Part shown: positions 18,411 to 26,689 of the stretch, piece after piece
How positions within the stretch are numbered: position 1 is the first letter of the stretch
Layout of the letters: each line of letters starts with the position of its first letter
Source: Maccoyibacter sp900556645
GTDB lineage: Bacteria; Bacillota; Clostridia; Lachnospirales; Lachnospiraceae
Assembly (NCBI GenBank): GCA_958349535.1
Contig: CATWDJ010000001.1
Location: 1 to 64,000 of the forward strand
Direction: 5' to 3'
Length of the DNA stretch: 64,000 nucleotides
Notes under the pieces: model-generated
What the model was told of the DNA's origin: nothing
The model's database searches: none
Seen by the model: only the letters and a program-made list of their open reading frames with translations
Translations under genes and position numbers: made by a program

Positions 18411-19694
18411 ATGAATACAGAGGATTTTAAGAAGAAGTTGCAGAATGTGGACAAAGAGTCCATTGTGGAATTTTGTAAAAAGAATAGCAAGGCACTGATT
18501 GGAGCGGTGGCAGTATTGGTTTTTGCCATCATACTGATTGTGGTAGGAGTACACAACGGTTCCTCGGATAATCGGACAGGTTTTTCAAAATCAGATGAAT
18601 ATGAGGTGGATAAGAACGAAGAGATTGTAAAGCTGATGAAGGATTATTATACCAGCTATGCAGCAGGCGATGTGGAAACCATGAAGAAGACGGTAACGCC
18701 GATTTCTGAATTTGAGCAGAGCTACATTGTAATGTTCAGCCAGTACGTTGAGAGTTATCAGGATATCAAATGCTATGTGATGGATGGTATGGATAAGAAT
18801 TCTTACATTGTTTCCGTTACAAGCAATATGAAGTTCCCGAACATTGAGACAATGGTTCCTTCTCTGGAAACCTTTTATCTGAGAACCAATGATGACGGTA
18901 AGCTTTATATTGACAATTTGTATAGCACCTTTAACTATGTGGCAACAAATGAAAAAGAAGTGGATGCCAGCGTATCCGATTATATTAAGGAATATGAGAA
19001 ACAGGATGATTTCATAAAGTTGGCAGAAGAGATAGAAAAGAAGAGTCAGGAGGCACTGGCAGCCGACCCGACACTTTCCGAATACATCAATTCTCTGAAC
19101 AATACAGTAATTCCGCAGTGGCTGAGTGCTTACAAAGCAGAACAGCAGGCAAAAGCAGAGGCAGAGGCAGCGGCTAAAGCAGCAGAGGAAGAAGCAGCAA
19201 GACAGCAGGCAGAAGCGGAAGCGGCGGCTAAGGCAGCAGAAGAGCAGGCAGCACAGGAGGCGGCCCAGCAACAGGCAGCACTGCAAAATGCAGAGACGGT
19301 ATATACCACAACCAAAACGAATATGAGAGATGCAGCAAGTACCTCCGGAAATATTCTGGCAACAGTAGAGTTTGGCACACCGTTAAGCAGAACCGGAGTG
19401 CAGGATGATTGGAGCATTGTAATTTACAATGGAACCACCGGTTATATCAAGAGCGAGTATCTTTCTACGGAGGTGCCACAGCAGGATGTAAGTACAGCCG
19501 TATATTCCGAAGGTCAGACGGTAACCTTTAACACCACAGCCAATATTCGCTCATCCATGAGTGAGACTTCCAGCAAGGTAACCGTAGCGGCGGCAGGCGA
19601 TAAAGCTACCGTGGTAATGTGTTATGCGGAAGGCTGGACCAAGGTAAATTATAAGAACAAGACAGGTTATGTAAAGACAGAATTGCTACAGTAA
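18411..19694 (+). CDS. Membrane-anchored protein with coiled coil and two SH3 (SH3b) domains
   Basis: 427 residues; ATG 18411 directly follows AGGAGGATTT, while the longer open frame begins inside tRNA-Arg. A single membrane helix (about 28-48) follows a short cytoplasmic stretch, so most of the protein is outside. An Ala/Glu/Gln-rich helical stalk (about 243-295) with near-repeats of AEAEAAAKAAEE leads to two SH3b domains (about 296-355 and 370-427), each with an N-R/D-x-S start and a GYIKSEYL or GYVKTELL end. SH3b domains commonly bind peptidoglycan. Role inferred as cell-wall interaction; specific function unknown. Confidence 0.82.
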   Translation: MNTEDFKKKLQNVDKESIVEFCKKNSKALIGAVAVLVFAIILIVVGVHNGSSDNRTGFSKSDEYEVDKNEEIVKLMKDYYTSYAAGDVETMKKTVTPISEFEQSYIVMFSQYVESYQDIKCYVMDGMDKNSYIVSVTSNMKFPNIETMVPSLETFYLRTNDDGKLYIDNLYSTFNYVATNEKEVDASVSDYIKEYEKQDDFIKLAEEIEKKSQEALAADPTLSEYINSLNNTVIPQWLSAYKAEQQAKAEAEAAAKAAEEEAARQQAEAEAAAKAAEEQAAQEAAQQQAALQNAETVYTTTKTNMRDAASTSGNILATVEFGTPLSRTGVQDDWSIVIYNGTTGYIKSEYLSTEVPQQDVSTAVYSEGQTVTFNTTANIRSSMSETSSKVTVAAAGDKATVVMCYAEGWTKVNYKNKTGYVKTELLQ

Positions 19695-19704
19695 AGAAAA
19701 ATTG

Positions 19705-19729
19705 CGGAGACTTCGGTCTCCGTTTTTTT
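19705..19729 (+). terminator. Terminator after the SH3 protein gene
   Basis: CGGAGAC-TTCG-GTCTCCG followed by seven T residues, an extra-stable UUCG tetraloop. Confidence 0.92.
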
Positions 19730-19741
19730 GGAAAGAAGATT

Positions 19742-20461
19742 ATGGAACAGGAAAGTATTAGAATTAACAAATTTTTAAGTGAGGCAGGTATCTGCTCCAG
19801 AAGAGGTGCGGACCGTATGGTGGAGGATGGAAGAGTTACCATCAACGGAACCGTTGCACAGTTAGGAGACAGAATCCAGCCGGGGCAGAAGGTATGTGTG
19901 GACGGAAAGCCTGTCAGCAGAGAGGATGAAAGGATTCTGCTGGCGTATCATAAGCCAAAGGGAATTGTATGTACCTCCGCTAAAAAGGAAAAAAATAATA
20001 TTATCGATTACCTCAATTATCCAAAACGAATCTATCCCATCGGAAGATTGGATAAAGATTCGGAAGGCTTACTCCTGTTGACCAATGACGGAGAGCTTGC
20101 CAATGAGATTATGAAAGCCAGAAACTACCATGAGAAAGAATACGAGGTAACGGTAAGCCGTCCCGTAACGGAGACTTTTCTTCGGGGTATGGCAGGAGGT
20201 GTACCGATACTGGACACCATGACCAGAAAGTGTCAGGTGGAGCAGACAGGAAAGAGAAGCTTCCGTATTGTTCTGACTCAGGGACTAAACCGTCAGATTC
20301 GCCGAATGTGTGAATATTTTGGTTATCGTGTAACCAAATTGGTGCGGGTACGGATTATGAATATTTATCTGGGAGACCTTCCGGTGGGAAAATACCGGGA
20401 ACTTACGGAAAAAGAGTGGGCGGAGTTATCGGCAGCCTTGAAAAAAGATGAGGAAAAATAG
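19742..20461 (+). CDS. rluB: Pseudouridine synthase, RluB/RsuA family
   Basis: Converts uridine to pseudouridine in rRNA. An N-terminal S4 RNA-binding domain (IRINKFLSEAGICSRRGADRMVEDGRV) is followed by the catalytic domain with the family motif YPIGRLDKDSEGLLLLTNDG, where the Asp of GRLD is the nucleophile, and LNRQIRRMCEYFGY. The 239 residues are normal. RluB and RsuA types are close; RluB (23S rRNA) is the usual Firmicutes assignment but not proven here. ligA follows 11 bases later. Confidence 0.88.
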   Translation: MEQESIRINKFLSEAGICSRRGADRMVEDGRVTINGTVAQLGDRIQPGQKVCVDGKPVSREDERILLAYHKPKGIVCTSAKKEKNNIIDYLNYPKRIYPIGRLDKDSEGLLLLTNDGELANEIMKARNYHEKEYEVTVSRPVTETFLRGMAGGVPILDTMTRKCQVEQTGKRSFRIVLTQGLNRQIRRMCEYFGYRVTKLVRVRIMNIYLGDLPVGKYRELTEKEWAELSAALKKDEEK

Positions 20462-20472
20462 GAGATTCTTGT

Positions 20473-22479
20473 ATGGAAGTCAAAGAAAAAATTGACCAGC
20501 TAAAGAAAACCATAGAATACCATATTGACAGATATTACAATCAGGATGACCCTGAGATTACCGATTATGAGTATGACCAGTTGATGCAGGAACTGAAAAA
20601 ATTAGAAGCAGAAAACCCGGAACTTGTAACACCGGATTCTCCTACACAGCGGGTAGGAGGCAGTGCCAAGCGAGAGGCCGGGGTACTGGTGGAACACAAT
20701 GTGCCGATGTTGAGCCTGCAGGATGTTTTTGATAAAGCAGATGTGTACCGCTTTGTGGAAGAAATGCAAAAGCAGCTGCAGGAGCCGGAATTTGTAGTGG
20801 AATACAAGATTGACGGGCTTTCCATGAGTCTGCGGTATGAGAACGGTCTTTTGAAACTGGCGGAAACACGAGGTGACGGAATCCAATTTGGAGAGGACGT
20901 TACCGTCAATGCAAGAGTGATTAAGGATATCAAAAAGAAATTAAAGGATGCACCGGAGTATCTGGAGGTGCGGGGCGAGGTCTATATGACCAATGAAGCC
21001 TTTGAAAAAGTCAACGAAAAGCAGGAGCTTCTGGGCAAAAAACAATTTGCAAATCCGAGAAACTGTGCTGCCGGAACCCTGAGACAGTTGGACAGCAGCA
21101 TTACCAAAGAACGGGATTTGTCTATGTTCATTTTTAATATTCAGGACAGCAGGGGGATTTCCTTTGAAACCCATACGGAAGGATATGAGTATCTGAAAAA
21201 GCAGGGAATGAAGGTCATTGAGTCCTATACGGTTTGCAAAACTGCGGATGAGGTATGGAAAGCCATCCAACAAATCGGAGAGAACCGAGGAAATCTGGCT
21301 TATGATATTGACGGAGCGGTGATAAAGCTGAACCGTCTGTCAGACCGGGAAAAGCTGGGAGCCACCTCCAAGGTGCCAAGATGGGCAGTGGCATATAAAT
21401 ATCCACCGGAGGAAAAGGAAACAAAACTTTTGGACATTGAGTTGTCGGTGGGAAGAACAGGGCGTATTACCCCTACGGCGGTGTTTGAGCCGGTGCGGCT
21501 TTGCGGAACCAGCGTTTCCAGAGCAACACTCCACAATCAGGATTTTATTGATGAACTGGATATCGGAATCGGAGATACCATTGTGGTATACAAATCGGGA
21601 GAGATTATTCCGAAAGTTAAAAAGGTATTGCACGAAAAACGGCCGGAGGGTGTGCAGCGTTTTAAGATACCGGAAGTCTGTCCGGTCTGCGGAAGTAAAA
21701 CAGAACGGGAAAGAGATACCGCTGATATCAAATGTACGTCACCTAATTGTCCGGCACAGTTAGAGCGTCATATCATTAATTTTGTGGGCAGAGATGCCAT
21801 GGATATCAAAGGGTTCGGAACGGTTTATATCGAGGATTTAATCCGGCTGGGTTATATTCAGGATATTGCGGATATCTATACGTTAAACGAACACCGGGAG
21901 GAACTGATTGAGCAGGGAATCATCGGAAAAGAAAAGAATACGGATAAGCTGTTGGAGGCTATCGAGAAGTCAAAACAAAATGAAGCATGGCAGTTGTTGA
22001 CCGGTTTTGGAATTCCAAATGTGGGAAAGGCAGCGGCGAAGGCGATTCTGAAACACTTTGGCAGTATCCCAGAATTGGTGAAAGCCAGTCAGGAGGAGCT
22101 GACAGAGGTAAATGATGTAGGAGAGATTACCGCTCTCAGTATCCGCAATTATTTTGAGGAAAAGAAAAACCAGAGAATTCTGGAACGTTTGGAAGCATAT
22201 GGTGTCAATATGGAGCAGGAAGAAGCTACAAGACAGGCAGCTACATTGGAGGGATTGACCTTTGTCATTACAGGAACTCTGCCATCCATGGATAGAAAGG
22301 AAGCGGCAGCTTTGATTGAAGCCCACGGCGGAAAGGTTACCGGTTCGGTTTCCAAAAAGACGAATTATCTGTTGGCAGGAGAAAATGCAGGAAGTAAGCT
22401 GACCAAAGCACAGGATTTGGAAATTGAGATATTGACAGAGGAAGAACTGAAGGCTATGCTGACACAGGAGAACGCATAA
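20473..22479 (+). CDS. ligA: NAD-dependent DNA ligase
   Basis: Seals nicks in replication and repair using NAD+. Domain Ia is at the N-terminus; the adenylated Lys is K112 in EYKIDGLS; ANPRNCAAGTLRQL, the OB-fold with LSVGRTGRITPTAVFEPV, a four-Cys zinc finger (CPVCG and CTSPNCP), HhH repeats (GFGIPNVGKAAAKAIL) and a C-terminal BRCT domain (FVITGTLPSMDRKEAAALIE) follow in the usual order. 668 residues, full length. Confidence 0.98.
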   Translation: MEVKEKIDQLKKTIEYHIDRYYNQDDPEITDYEYDQLMQELKKLEAENPELVTPDSPTQRVGGSAKREAGVLVEHNVPMLSLQDVFDKADVYRFVEEMQKQLQEPEFVVEYKIDGLSMSLRYENGLLKLAETRGDGIQFGEDVTVNARVIKDIKKKLKDAPEYLEVRGEVYMTNEAFEKVNEKQELLGKKQFANPRNCAAGTLRQLDSSITKERDLSMFIFNIQDSRGISFETHTEGYEYLKKQGMKVIESYTVCKTADEVWKAIQQIGENRGNLAYDIDGAVIKLNRLSDREKLGATSKVPRWAVAYKYPPEEKETKLLDIELSVGRTGRITPTAVFEPVRLCGTSVSRATLHNQDFIDELDIGIGDTIVVYKSGEIIPKVKKVLHEKRPEGVQRFKIPEVCPVCGSKTERERDTADIKCTSPNCPAQLERHIINFVGRDAMDIKGFGTVYIEDLIRLGYIQDIADIYTLNEHREELIEQGIIGKEKNTDKLLEAIEKSKQNEAWQLLTGFGIPNVGKAAAKAILKHFGSIPELVKASQEELTEVNDVGEITALSIRNYFEEKKNQRILERLEAYGVNMEQEEATRQAATLEGLTFVITGTLPSMDRKEAAALIEAHGGKVTGSVSKKTNYLLAGENAGSKLTKAQDLEIEILTEEELKAMLTQENA

Positions 22480-22507
22480 GAAGAAATCATAGAAAAGAGG
22501 GAATGAT

Positions 22508-23413
22508 ATGCCGATTAAGACACAGGGAGATTTGCCGGCAAAAGAAATATTGGAAAATGAGAATATATTCGTTATGGATGAAAACCGTGCCATCCACCAG
22601 GATATTCGTCCGCTACAGGTGTGTATTTTGAATCTGATGCCGCTGAAAGAGGATACGGAGTTACAGCTTTTGCGGGCATTATCCAATACCCCGTTGCAGG
22701 TGGATATTACCTTTTTAACAGTAAAAAGCCATGAATCGCAGAATGTATCTGCCAATCATCTGAATAAATTTTATACGACCTTTGAACATATTAAGCATTT
22801 AAAATTTGATGGAATGATTATCACAGGAGCCCCTATCGAGCATTTGGACTATGAAGAGGTGGATTACTGGGAAGAGCTTTGTGAGATTATGGACTGGACA
22901 AAGACCAATGTTACCAGTACCCTGCATATTTGCTGGGGAGCACAGGCAGGACTCTATTATCATTTTGGAATTGATAAGGTATTGCTTCCGAAAAAGCTGT
23001 TTGGTGTCTATCCATTCCGGGTGTTGAACCGGAAAGTGCCGCTGGTAAGAGGTTTTGATGATGTGTTTTACGCTCCTAACAGCCGCCATACCGCAATTCT
23101 TACGGAGGATATAGAGAATTGTCCGGAATTAAAGGTGCTTGCAAAATCAGAAGAGGCAGGAGTATTTTTATGTCTCTCCAACGAAGGCAAACAGATTTTT
23201 GTTATGGGACACCCTGAGTATGACCGAATTACCTTGGACAAAGAATACCATAGAGATTTGGACAAGGGATTGCCGATAGAAATTCCTTATAATTATTATC
23301 CAAACGATGATCCTACCCAGAGACCGTTGCTGCAATGGCGGGCAAACAGCAATAATCTTTATAGTAACTGGCTAAATTACTATGTATATCAGGTGACACC
23401 GTATGAACTGTAA
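22508..23413 (+). CDS. metA: Homoserine O-acetyltransferase (MetA type)
   Basis: Acylates homoserine in methionine synthesis. The catalytic residues fall at canonical positions: C142 in HICWGAQAG, H235 and E237 in MGHPEYDR. Residue 111 in TGAPIE is Glu, which in characterised MetA enzymes goes with acetyl-CoA use (Gly gives succinyl-CoA). The product would therefore be O-acetylhomoserine, the substrate for the sulfhydrylase at 35.1 kb. 301 residues. It has its own AAGAGGGAATGAT ribosome binding site 28 bases after ligA. Confidence 0.93.
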   Translation: MPIKTQGDLPAKEILENENIFVMDENRAIHQDIRPLQVCILNLMPLKEDTELQLLRALSNTPLQVDITFLTVKSHESQNVSANHLNKFYTTFEHIKHLKFDGMIITGAPIEHLDYEEVDYWEELCEIMDWTKTNVTSTLHICWGAQAGLYYHFGIDKVLLPKKLFGVYPFRVLNRKVPLVRGFDDVFYAPNSRHTAILTEDIENCPELKVLAKSEEAGVFLCLSNEGKQIFVMGHPEYDRITLDKEYHRDLDKGLPIEIPYNYYPNDDPTQRPLLQWRANSNNLYSNWLNYYVYQVTPYEL

Positions 23414-23494
23414 GAAAAAATCCTCACAACTTTTATTTCCAAACCGGGAATAATCTGTTATAATAGGTTCATATTAGATATTGGAGGTAGAACA

Positions 23495-23872
23495 ATGGCA
23501 GAAGATAGACAGAGTTTTAGTATAAAAAATGACAAATCAGGAGAGGTACATGTTGCAGGTGAAGTGGTTGCAATCATCGCAGGTCTTGCGGCTACGGAAG
23601 TAGAAGGTGTCAGCTCCATGGCAGGCAATATTACCAATGAACTGGTAAGCAAGCTGGGAATGAAGAATCTTTCCAAGGGAGTAAAAATATCCATCGTCGA
23701 GTCCAATGTGGAAGTAGACATTGCTTTGAACATTGCCTACGGATATTCCATCCCGGAGGTTTCCGGCAAAGTACAGGAGCGGGTTAAGAATGCGATTGAG
23801 AATATGACCGGCTTAGAGGTAACGGAAATCAATATCCGTATTGCCAGTGTGGATATGGGAAATAACAAATAA
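23495..23872 (+). CDS. Asp23/Gls24 family envelope stress protein
   Basis: Small alkaline-shock-type protein, 125 residues. GEVHVAGEVVAIIAGLAATEVEGVSSMAGN and the later EVSGKVQERVKNAIENMTGLEV segment are standard for the family. Clostridia carry several copies, often, as here, upstream of nusB. No signal or membrane segment; known members attach to membrane partners. A TATAAT at 23459 suggests its own promoter with a weak -35 box. Exact role unknown. Confidence 0.9.
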   Translation: MAEDRQSFSIKNDKSGEVHVAGEVVAIIAGLAATEVEGVSSMAGNITNELVSKLGMKNLSKGVKISIVESNVEVDIALNIAYGYSIPEVSGKVQERVKNAIENMTGLEVTEINIRIASVDMGNNK

Positions 23873-23906
23873 TGCTTTTTTAATAGGCACGGATGTTGTA
23901 TAATAA

Positions 23907-23936
23907 GGGATGTTCAGAGCGGACATTCCTTTTTTA
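23907..23936 (+). terminator. Probable terminator between Asp23 gene and nusB
   Basis: GGGATGTTC/GGACATTCC stem with G-T pairs, a 5-base loop and six T residues. A TATAAT-like box (23899-23904) lies just upstream. Confidence 0.65.
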
Positions 23937-24000
23937 TGATATGAGAGAATTTTTTCGGAATGTTCCAAATAAAACAGAAATTAGAATATGAGGTAAACAA

Positions 24001-24387
24001 GTGAGCAGACGAGAGATAAGAGAACAGATTTTTAAAATGTTATTTCGGATAGAATTCCATGAAAGTGAAGAGATGTCGGAACAGATGGAGCTTTTTCTGG
24101 AAGAGGAAGAGATTGAAGAAAATACTTATATACAGGAAAAATACCAGAAGATTGTAGAAAAGCTGAATGAGATTGATGAAGCAATCAATGAAAAGGCGAC
24201 GGGCTGGAAGACCAGCAGAATGAGCAAGGTGGATTTGGCATTGCTGCGGCTTGCCGTGTATGAAATCTGTTATGATGAAGAGATTCCTGAGGGAGTAGCT
24301 ATCAATGAGGCGGTAGAACTGGCAAAGAAATACGGTACCGATGGTTCCCCTGCTTTTATTAACGGAGTTTTGGCAAAATTTGTATGA
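24001..24387 (+). CDS. nusB: Transcription antitermination factor NusB
   Basis: RNA-binding partner of NusE (S10) in rRNA antitermination. All-helical, 128 residues, starting with GTG at 24001 behind GAGGTAAACAA. REIREQIFKMLFRIEF and the C-terminal IPEGVAINEAVELAKKYGTD and FINGVLAKF are family signatures. The stop overlaps the xseA start (ATGA). First gene of a long conserved run reaching recN. Confidence 0.94.
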   Translation: MSRREIREQIFKMLFRIEFHESEEMSEQMELFLEEEEIEENTYIQEKYQKIVEKLNEIDEAINEKATGWKTSRMSKVDLALLRLAVYEICYDEEIPEGVAINEAVELAKKYGTDGSPAFINGVLAKFV

Positions 24388-25586
24388 GAAAGAATATTTA
24401 TTCCGTAGGACAGGTAAATACTTATATTAAAAATATGTTTGCACAGGATTTTATGCTGCATCACATTTCCGTCAAAGGAGAGGTGAGTAATTGTAAGTAT
24501 CATTCTTCGGGACATATTTATTTTACGTTAAAGGATTCTACCGGAACCATGCAGGCGGTAATGTTTGCGGGAAATCGGAGGGGTTTACGCTTTCAAATGA
24601 AAGAAGGTGACAATGTGGTTGTCACCGGTTCCATTGAAGTCTATGAGAGAGACGGCAAATATCAACTGTATGCCAGAGAGATTGCTTTGGAGGGAGCCGG
24701 AGACCTTTATCAGAAGTATGAAGCTCTCAAAAGAGAACTGGAAGAAATGGGAATGTTTGCACCGGAGTATAAACAGTCGATTCCCAAGTATGCAAAGACC
24801 GTGGGGATTGTTACGGCACCTACCGGGGCGGCGATACAGGATATCCGTAATATTGCAGGTAGAAGAAATCCCTATGTGCAGTTGATTTTATATCCTGCCT
24901 TGGTGCAGGGAGAAGGAGCGGTTGCCAGTATCGTACAGGGCATTCAGGCAATGGAAAGCTTGCAGCCGGATGTATTGATTGTGGGAAGAGGCGGAGGTTC
25001 CATTGAAGATTTATGGGCCTTTAATGAAGAAGCGGTTGCCCGGGCTATTTTTGAATGCAGCATTCCGGTGATTTCCGCAGTGGGACACGAAACGGATACC
25101 ACCATTGCAGACTTTGTGGCAGATTTGAGGGCACCTACACCGTCGGCAGCGGCAGAGTTGGCAGTTTTTGATATCCAGAGCTTTTATGAAAAACTGGCAC
25201 ATGAGAAAATGCAGATGAACCGCAGAATGGAAGCGAGATTGGAGCGGGCGAAGCAAAAGGAAGAGTATCTGGCAAAACAGTTACAGTTGTTAAGCCCGGA
25301 GAATCAGATAAATTCCAAGCGGCAGTATGCCATGGATTTGGAGGAGCGTTTAGGGCAGTTGATGCAGAGGACGCTTAGAGAGAATCAGCATAGGATGGAA
25401 CTGTTAGCAGGAGCTTTGGACGGACTTTCTCCGGCGAAAAAGCTGAGTCAGGGATATTCCGTAGTGCGAAACCGTCAGGGAAAAAACATCCGAAAGACCG
25501 AGGATGTAAAAACAGGAGAAACCCTTCAGATTCATGTGACGGACGGAACCATAGAGGCGGAAGTCACGGCGGTAAAGGAGAATTGA
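24384..25586 (+). CDS. xseA: Exodeoxyribonuclease VII large subunit
   Basis: With XseB forms exonuclease VII, which degrades single-stranded DNA. An N-terminal OB-fold (YSVGQVNTYIKNMF ... GEVSNCKYHSSGHIYFTLKD), the catalytic core with VGRGGGSIEDLWAFNEEAVARAI and SAVGHETDTTIADFVADLRAPTPSAAAEL motifs, and a C-terminal coiled coil are all seen. 400 residues. Overlaps nusB by 4 bases; xseB starts 1 base after its stop. Confidence 0.96.
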   Translation: MRKNIYSVGQVNTYIKNMFAQDFMLHHISVKGEVSNCKYHSSGHIYFTLKDSTGTMQAVMFAGNRRGLRFQMKEGDNVVVTGSIEVYERDGKYQLYAREIALEGAGDLYQKYEALKRELEEMGMFAPEYKQSIPKYAKTVGIVTAPTGAAIQDIRNIAGRRNPYVQLILYPALVQGEGAVASIVQGIQAMESLQPDVLIVGRGGGSIEDLWAFNEEAVARAIFECSIPVISAVGHETDTTIADFVADLRAPTPSAAAELAVFDIQSFYEKLAHEKMQMNRRMEARLERAKQKEEYLAKQLQLLSPENQINSKRQYAMDLEERLGQLMQRTLRENQHRMELLAGALDGLSPAKKLSQGYSVVRNRQGKNIRKTEDVKTGETLQIHVTDGTIEAEVTAVKEN

Positions 25587-25587
25587 G

Positions 25588-25782
25588 ATGGAATTGGAGA
25601 CACTGTTTACACAGGTGGAAGAGATTATAGAGAAGATGCAGGATAATGAGATTTCCTTGGAGGAATCCTTTTCCCTTTATGAAAGTGGGATGAAAGCATT
25701 GAAAAAGTGCAACGATAAGATAGATACCGTGGAGAAGAAATTGCTGAAAATGAATGCTCAGGGAGAATTGGAAGAATTTTAG
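25588..25782 (+). CDS. xseB: Exodeoxyribonuclease VII small subunit
   Basis: 64-residue helical hairpin protein. The sequence LETLFTQVEEIIEKMQDNEI followed by SLEESFSLYESGMKALKKCN is the family signature. It wraps the XseA coiled coil. Lies between xseA and ispA with short gaps of 1 and 11 bases. Confidence 0.94.
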   Translation: MELETLFTQVEEIIEKMQDNEISLEESFSLYESGMKALKKCNDKIDTVEKKLLKMNAQGELEEF

Positions 25783-25793
25783 GAGAACACAAT

Positions 25794-26675
25794 ATGAATA
25801 GGGAGATTGGAAGAAGAGCAGAAGAGATAGAAAAAATTATAAAAGAGTATCTGCCGAAAGAGGAAGGTTACCAGAAAACCATTATGAAGGCAATGAATTA
25901 TAGCATACTTGCCGGAGGAAAACGGCTGCGTCCCATGCTGATGCTGGAGACCTACCGTCTTTTTGGAGGAACTTCAAAGACGATTTATCCATTTATGGCA
26001 GCCATTGAGATGATTCACACCTATTCGCTGGTGCACGATGATTTACCGGCAATGGACAATGATGAGTATCGCCGGGGAAGAAAAACCACCCATATCGTCT
26101 ATGGTGAGGCAATGGGAATCTTAGCAGGGGATGCTTTGCTGAATTATGCCTTTGAGACAGCATCAGGAGCATTCCAGTTGGAACCGGAGAATCCGGCTGT
26201 GGGACAGGCAATGCTGGTGCTGGCAAGGAAAGCCGGTATCTATGGAATGATTGGCGGACAGGTTGTGGATGTGGAATCAGAGGGAACGGTCATCGACAAA
26301 GAAAAGCTGGATTTTATCCATCTGCATAAGACCTCTGCTCTTTTGGAATCCGCAATGGTAATCGGAGCAATTCTGGCAGGAGCCAATAAGGAAGAACAGA
26401 ATCTTGTGGAAAAAGCAGCGGGAAAAATCGGACTGGCATTCCAGATACAGGATGATATCTTGGACATCACCAGTACCACGGAGGAATTGGGAAAGCCGGT
26501 GGGTTCTGACGAGAAAAACGGAAAGAATACCTATGTGGCATTTGAAGGACTGGAAAAGTCCAAAGAAGATGTGAAAAAAATATCGGAGTCGGCAATGGAA
26601 GATTTGCAAAAATTGCCGTATGAGAATCCGTTTTTAATTGAATTAATAAAAGAATTGATTGAACGGAAAAAATAG
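25794..26675 (+). CDS. ispA: Polyprenyl (farnesyl/geranylgeranyl) diphosphate synthase
   Basis: Condenses isopentenyl diphosphate with allylic diphosphates. First Asp-rich motif SLVHDDLPAMDNDEYRRG and second motif FQIQDDILD are intact, with GGKRLRPML and GMIGGQVVDVE. The residues before the first DDxxxxD motif (H and L region) are typical of short-chain producers, so C15 is likely but C20 is possible. 293 residues. Its partner in precursor supply, dxs, is the next gene. Confidence 0.92.
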   Translation: MNREIGRRAEEIEKIIKEYLPKEEGYQKTIMKAMNYSILAGGKRLRPMLMLETYRLFGGTSKTIYPFMAAIEMIHTYSLVHDDLPAMDNDEYRRGRKTTHIVYGEAMGILAGDALLNYAFETASGAFQLEPENPAVGQAMLVLARKAGIYGMIGGQVVDVESEGTVIDKEKLDFIHLHKTSALLESAMVIGAILAGANKEEQNLVEKAAGKIGLAFQIQDDILDITSTTEELGKPVGSDEKNGKNTYVAFEGLEKSKEDVKKISESAMEDLQKLPYENPFLIELIKELIERKK

Positions 26676-26689
26676 AGGTGCTTAGTCGC

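Noticed and set aside
18591..19286. 231-codon minus-strand frame with Cys/Leu-rich translation
   Set aside because: Antisense of the Ala/Glu/Gln stalk of the SH3 protein; the Cys/Leu pattern is just GCA/CAG codons read backwards.
19138..19294. Tandem DNA repeat
   Set aside because: The GCA/GAG/CAG-rich stretch encodes the Ala/Glu stalk of the SH3 protein; the units are irregular and reflect protein composition.
21970..22755. 261-codon minus-strand open frame opposite ligA and the start of metA
   Set aside because: Shadow of two well-supported genes; no ribosome binding site and composition typical of an antisense frame.
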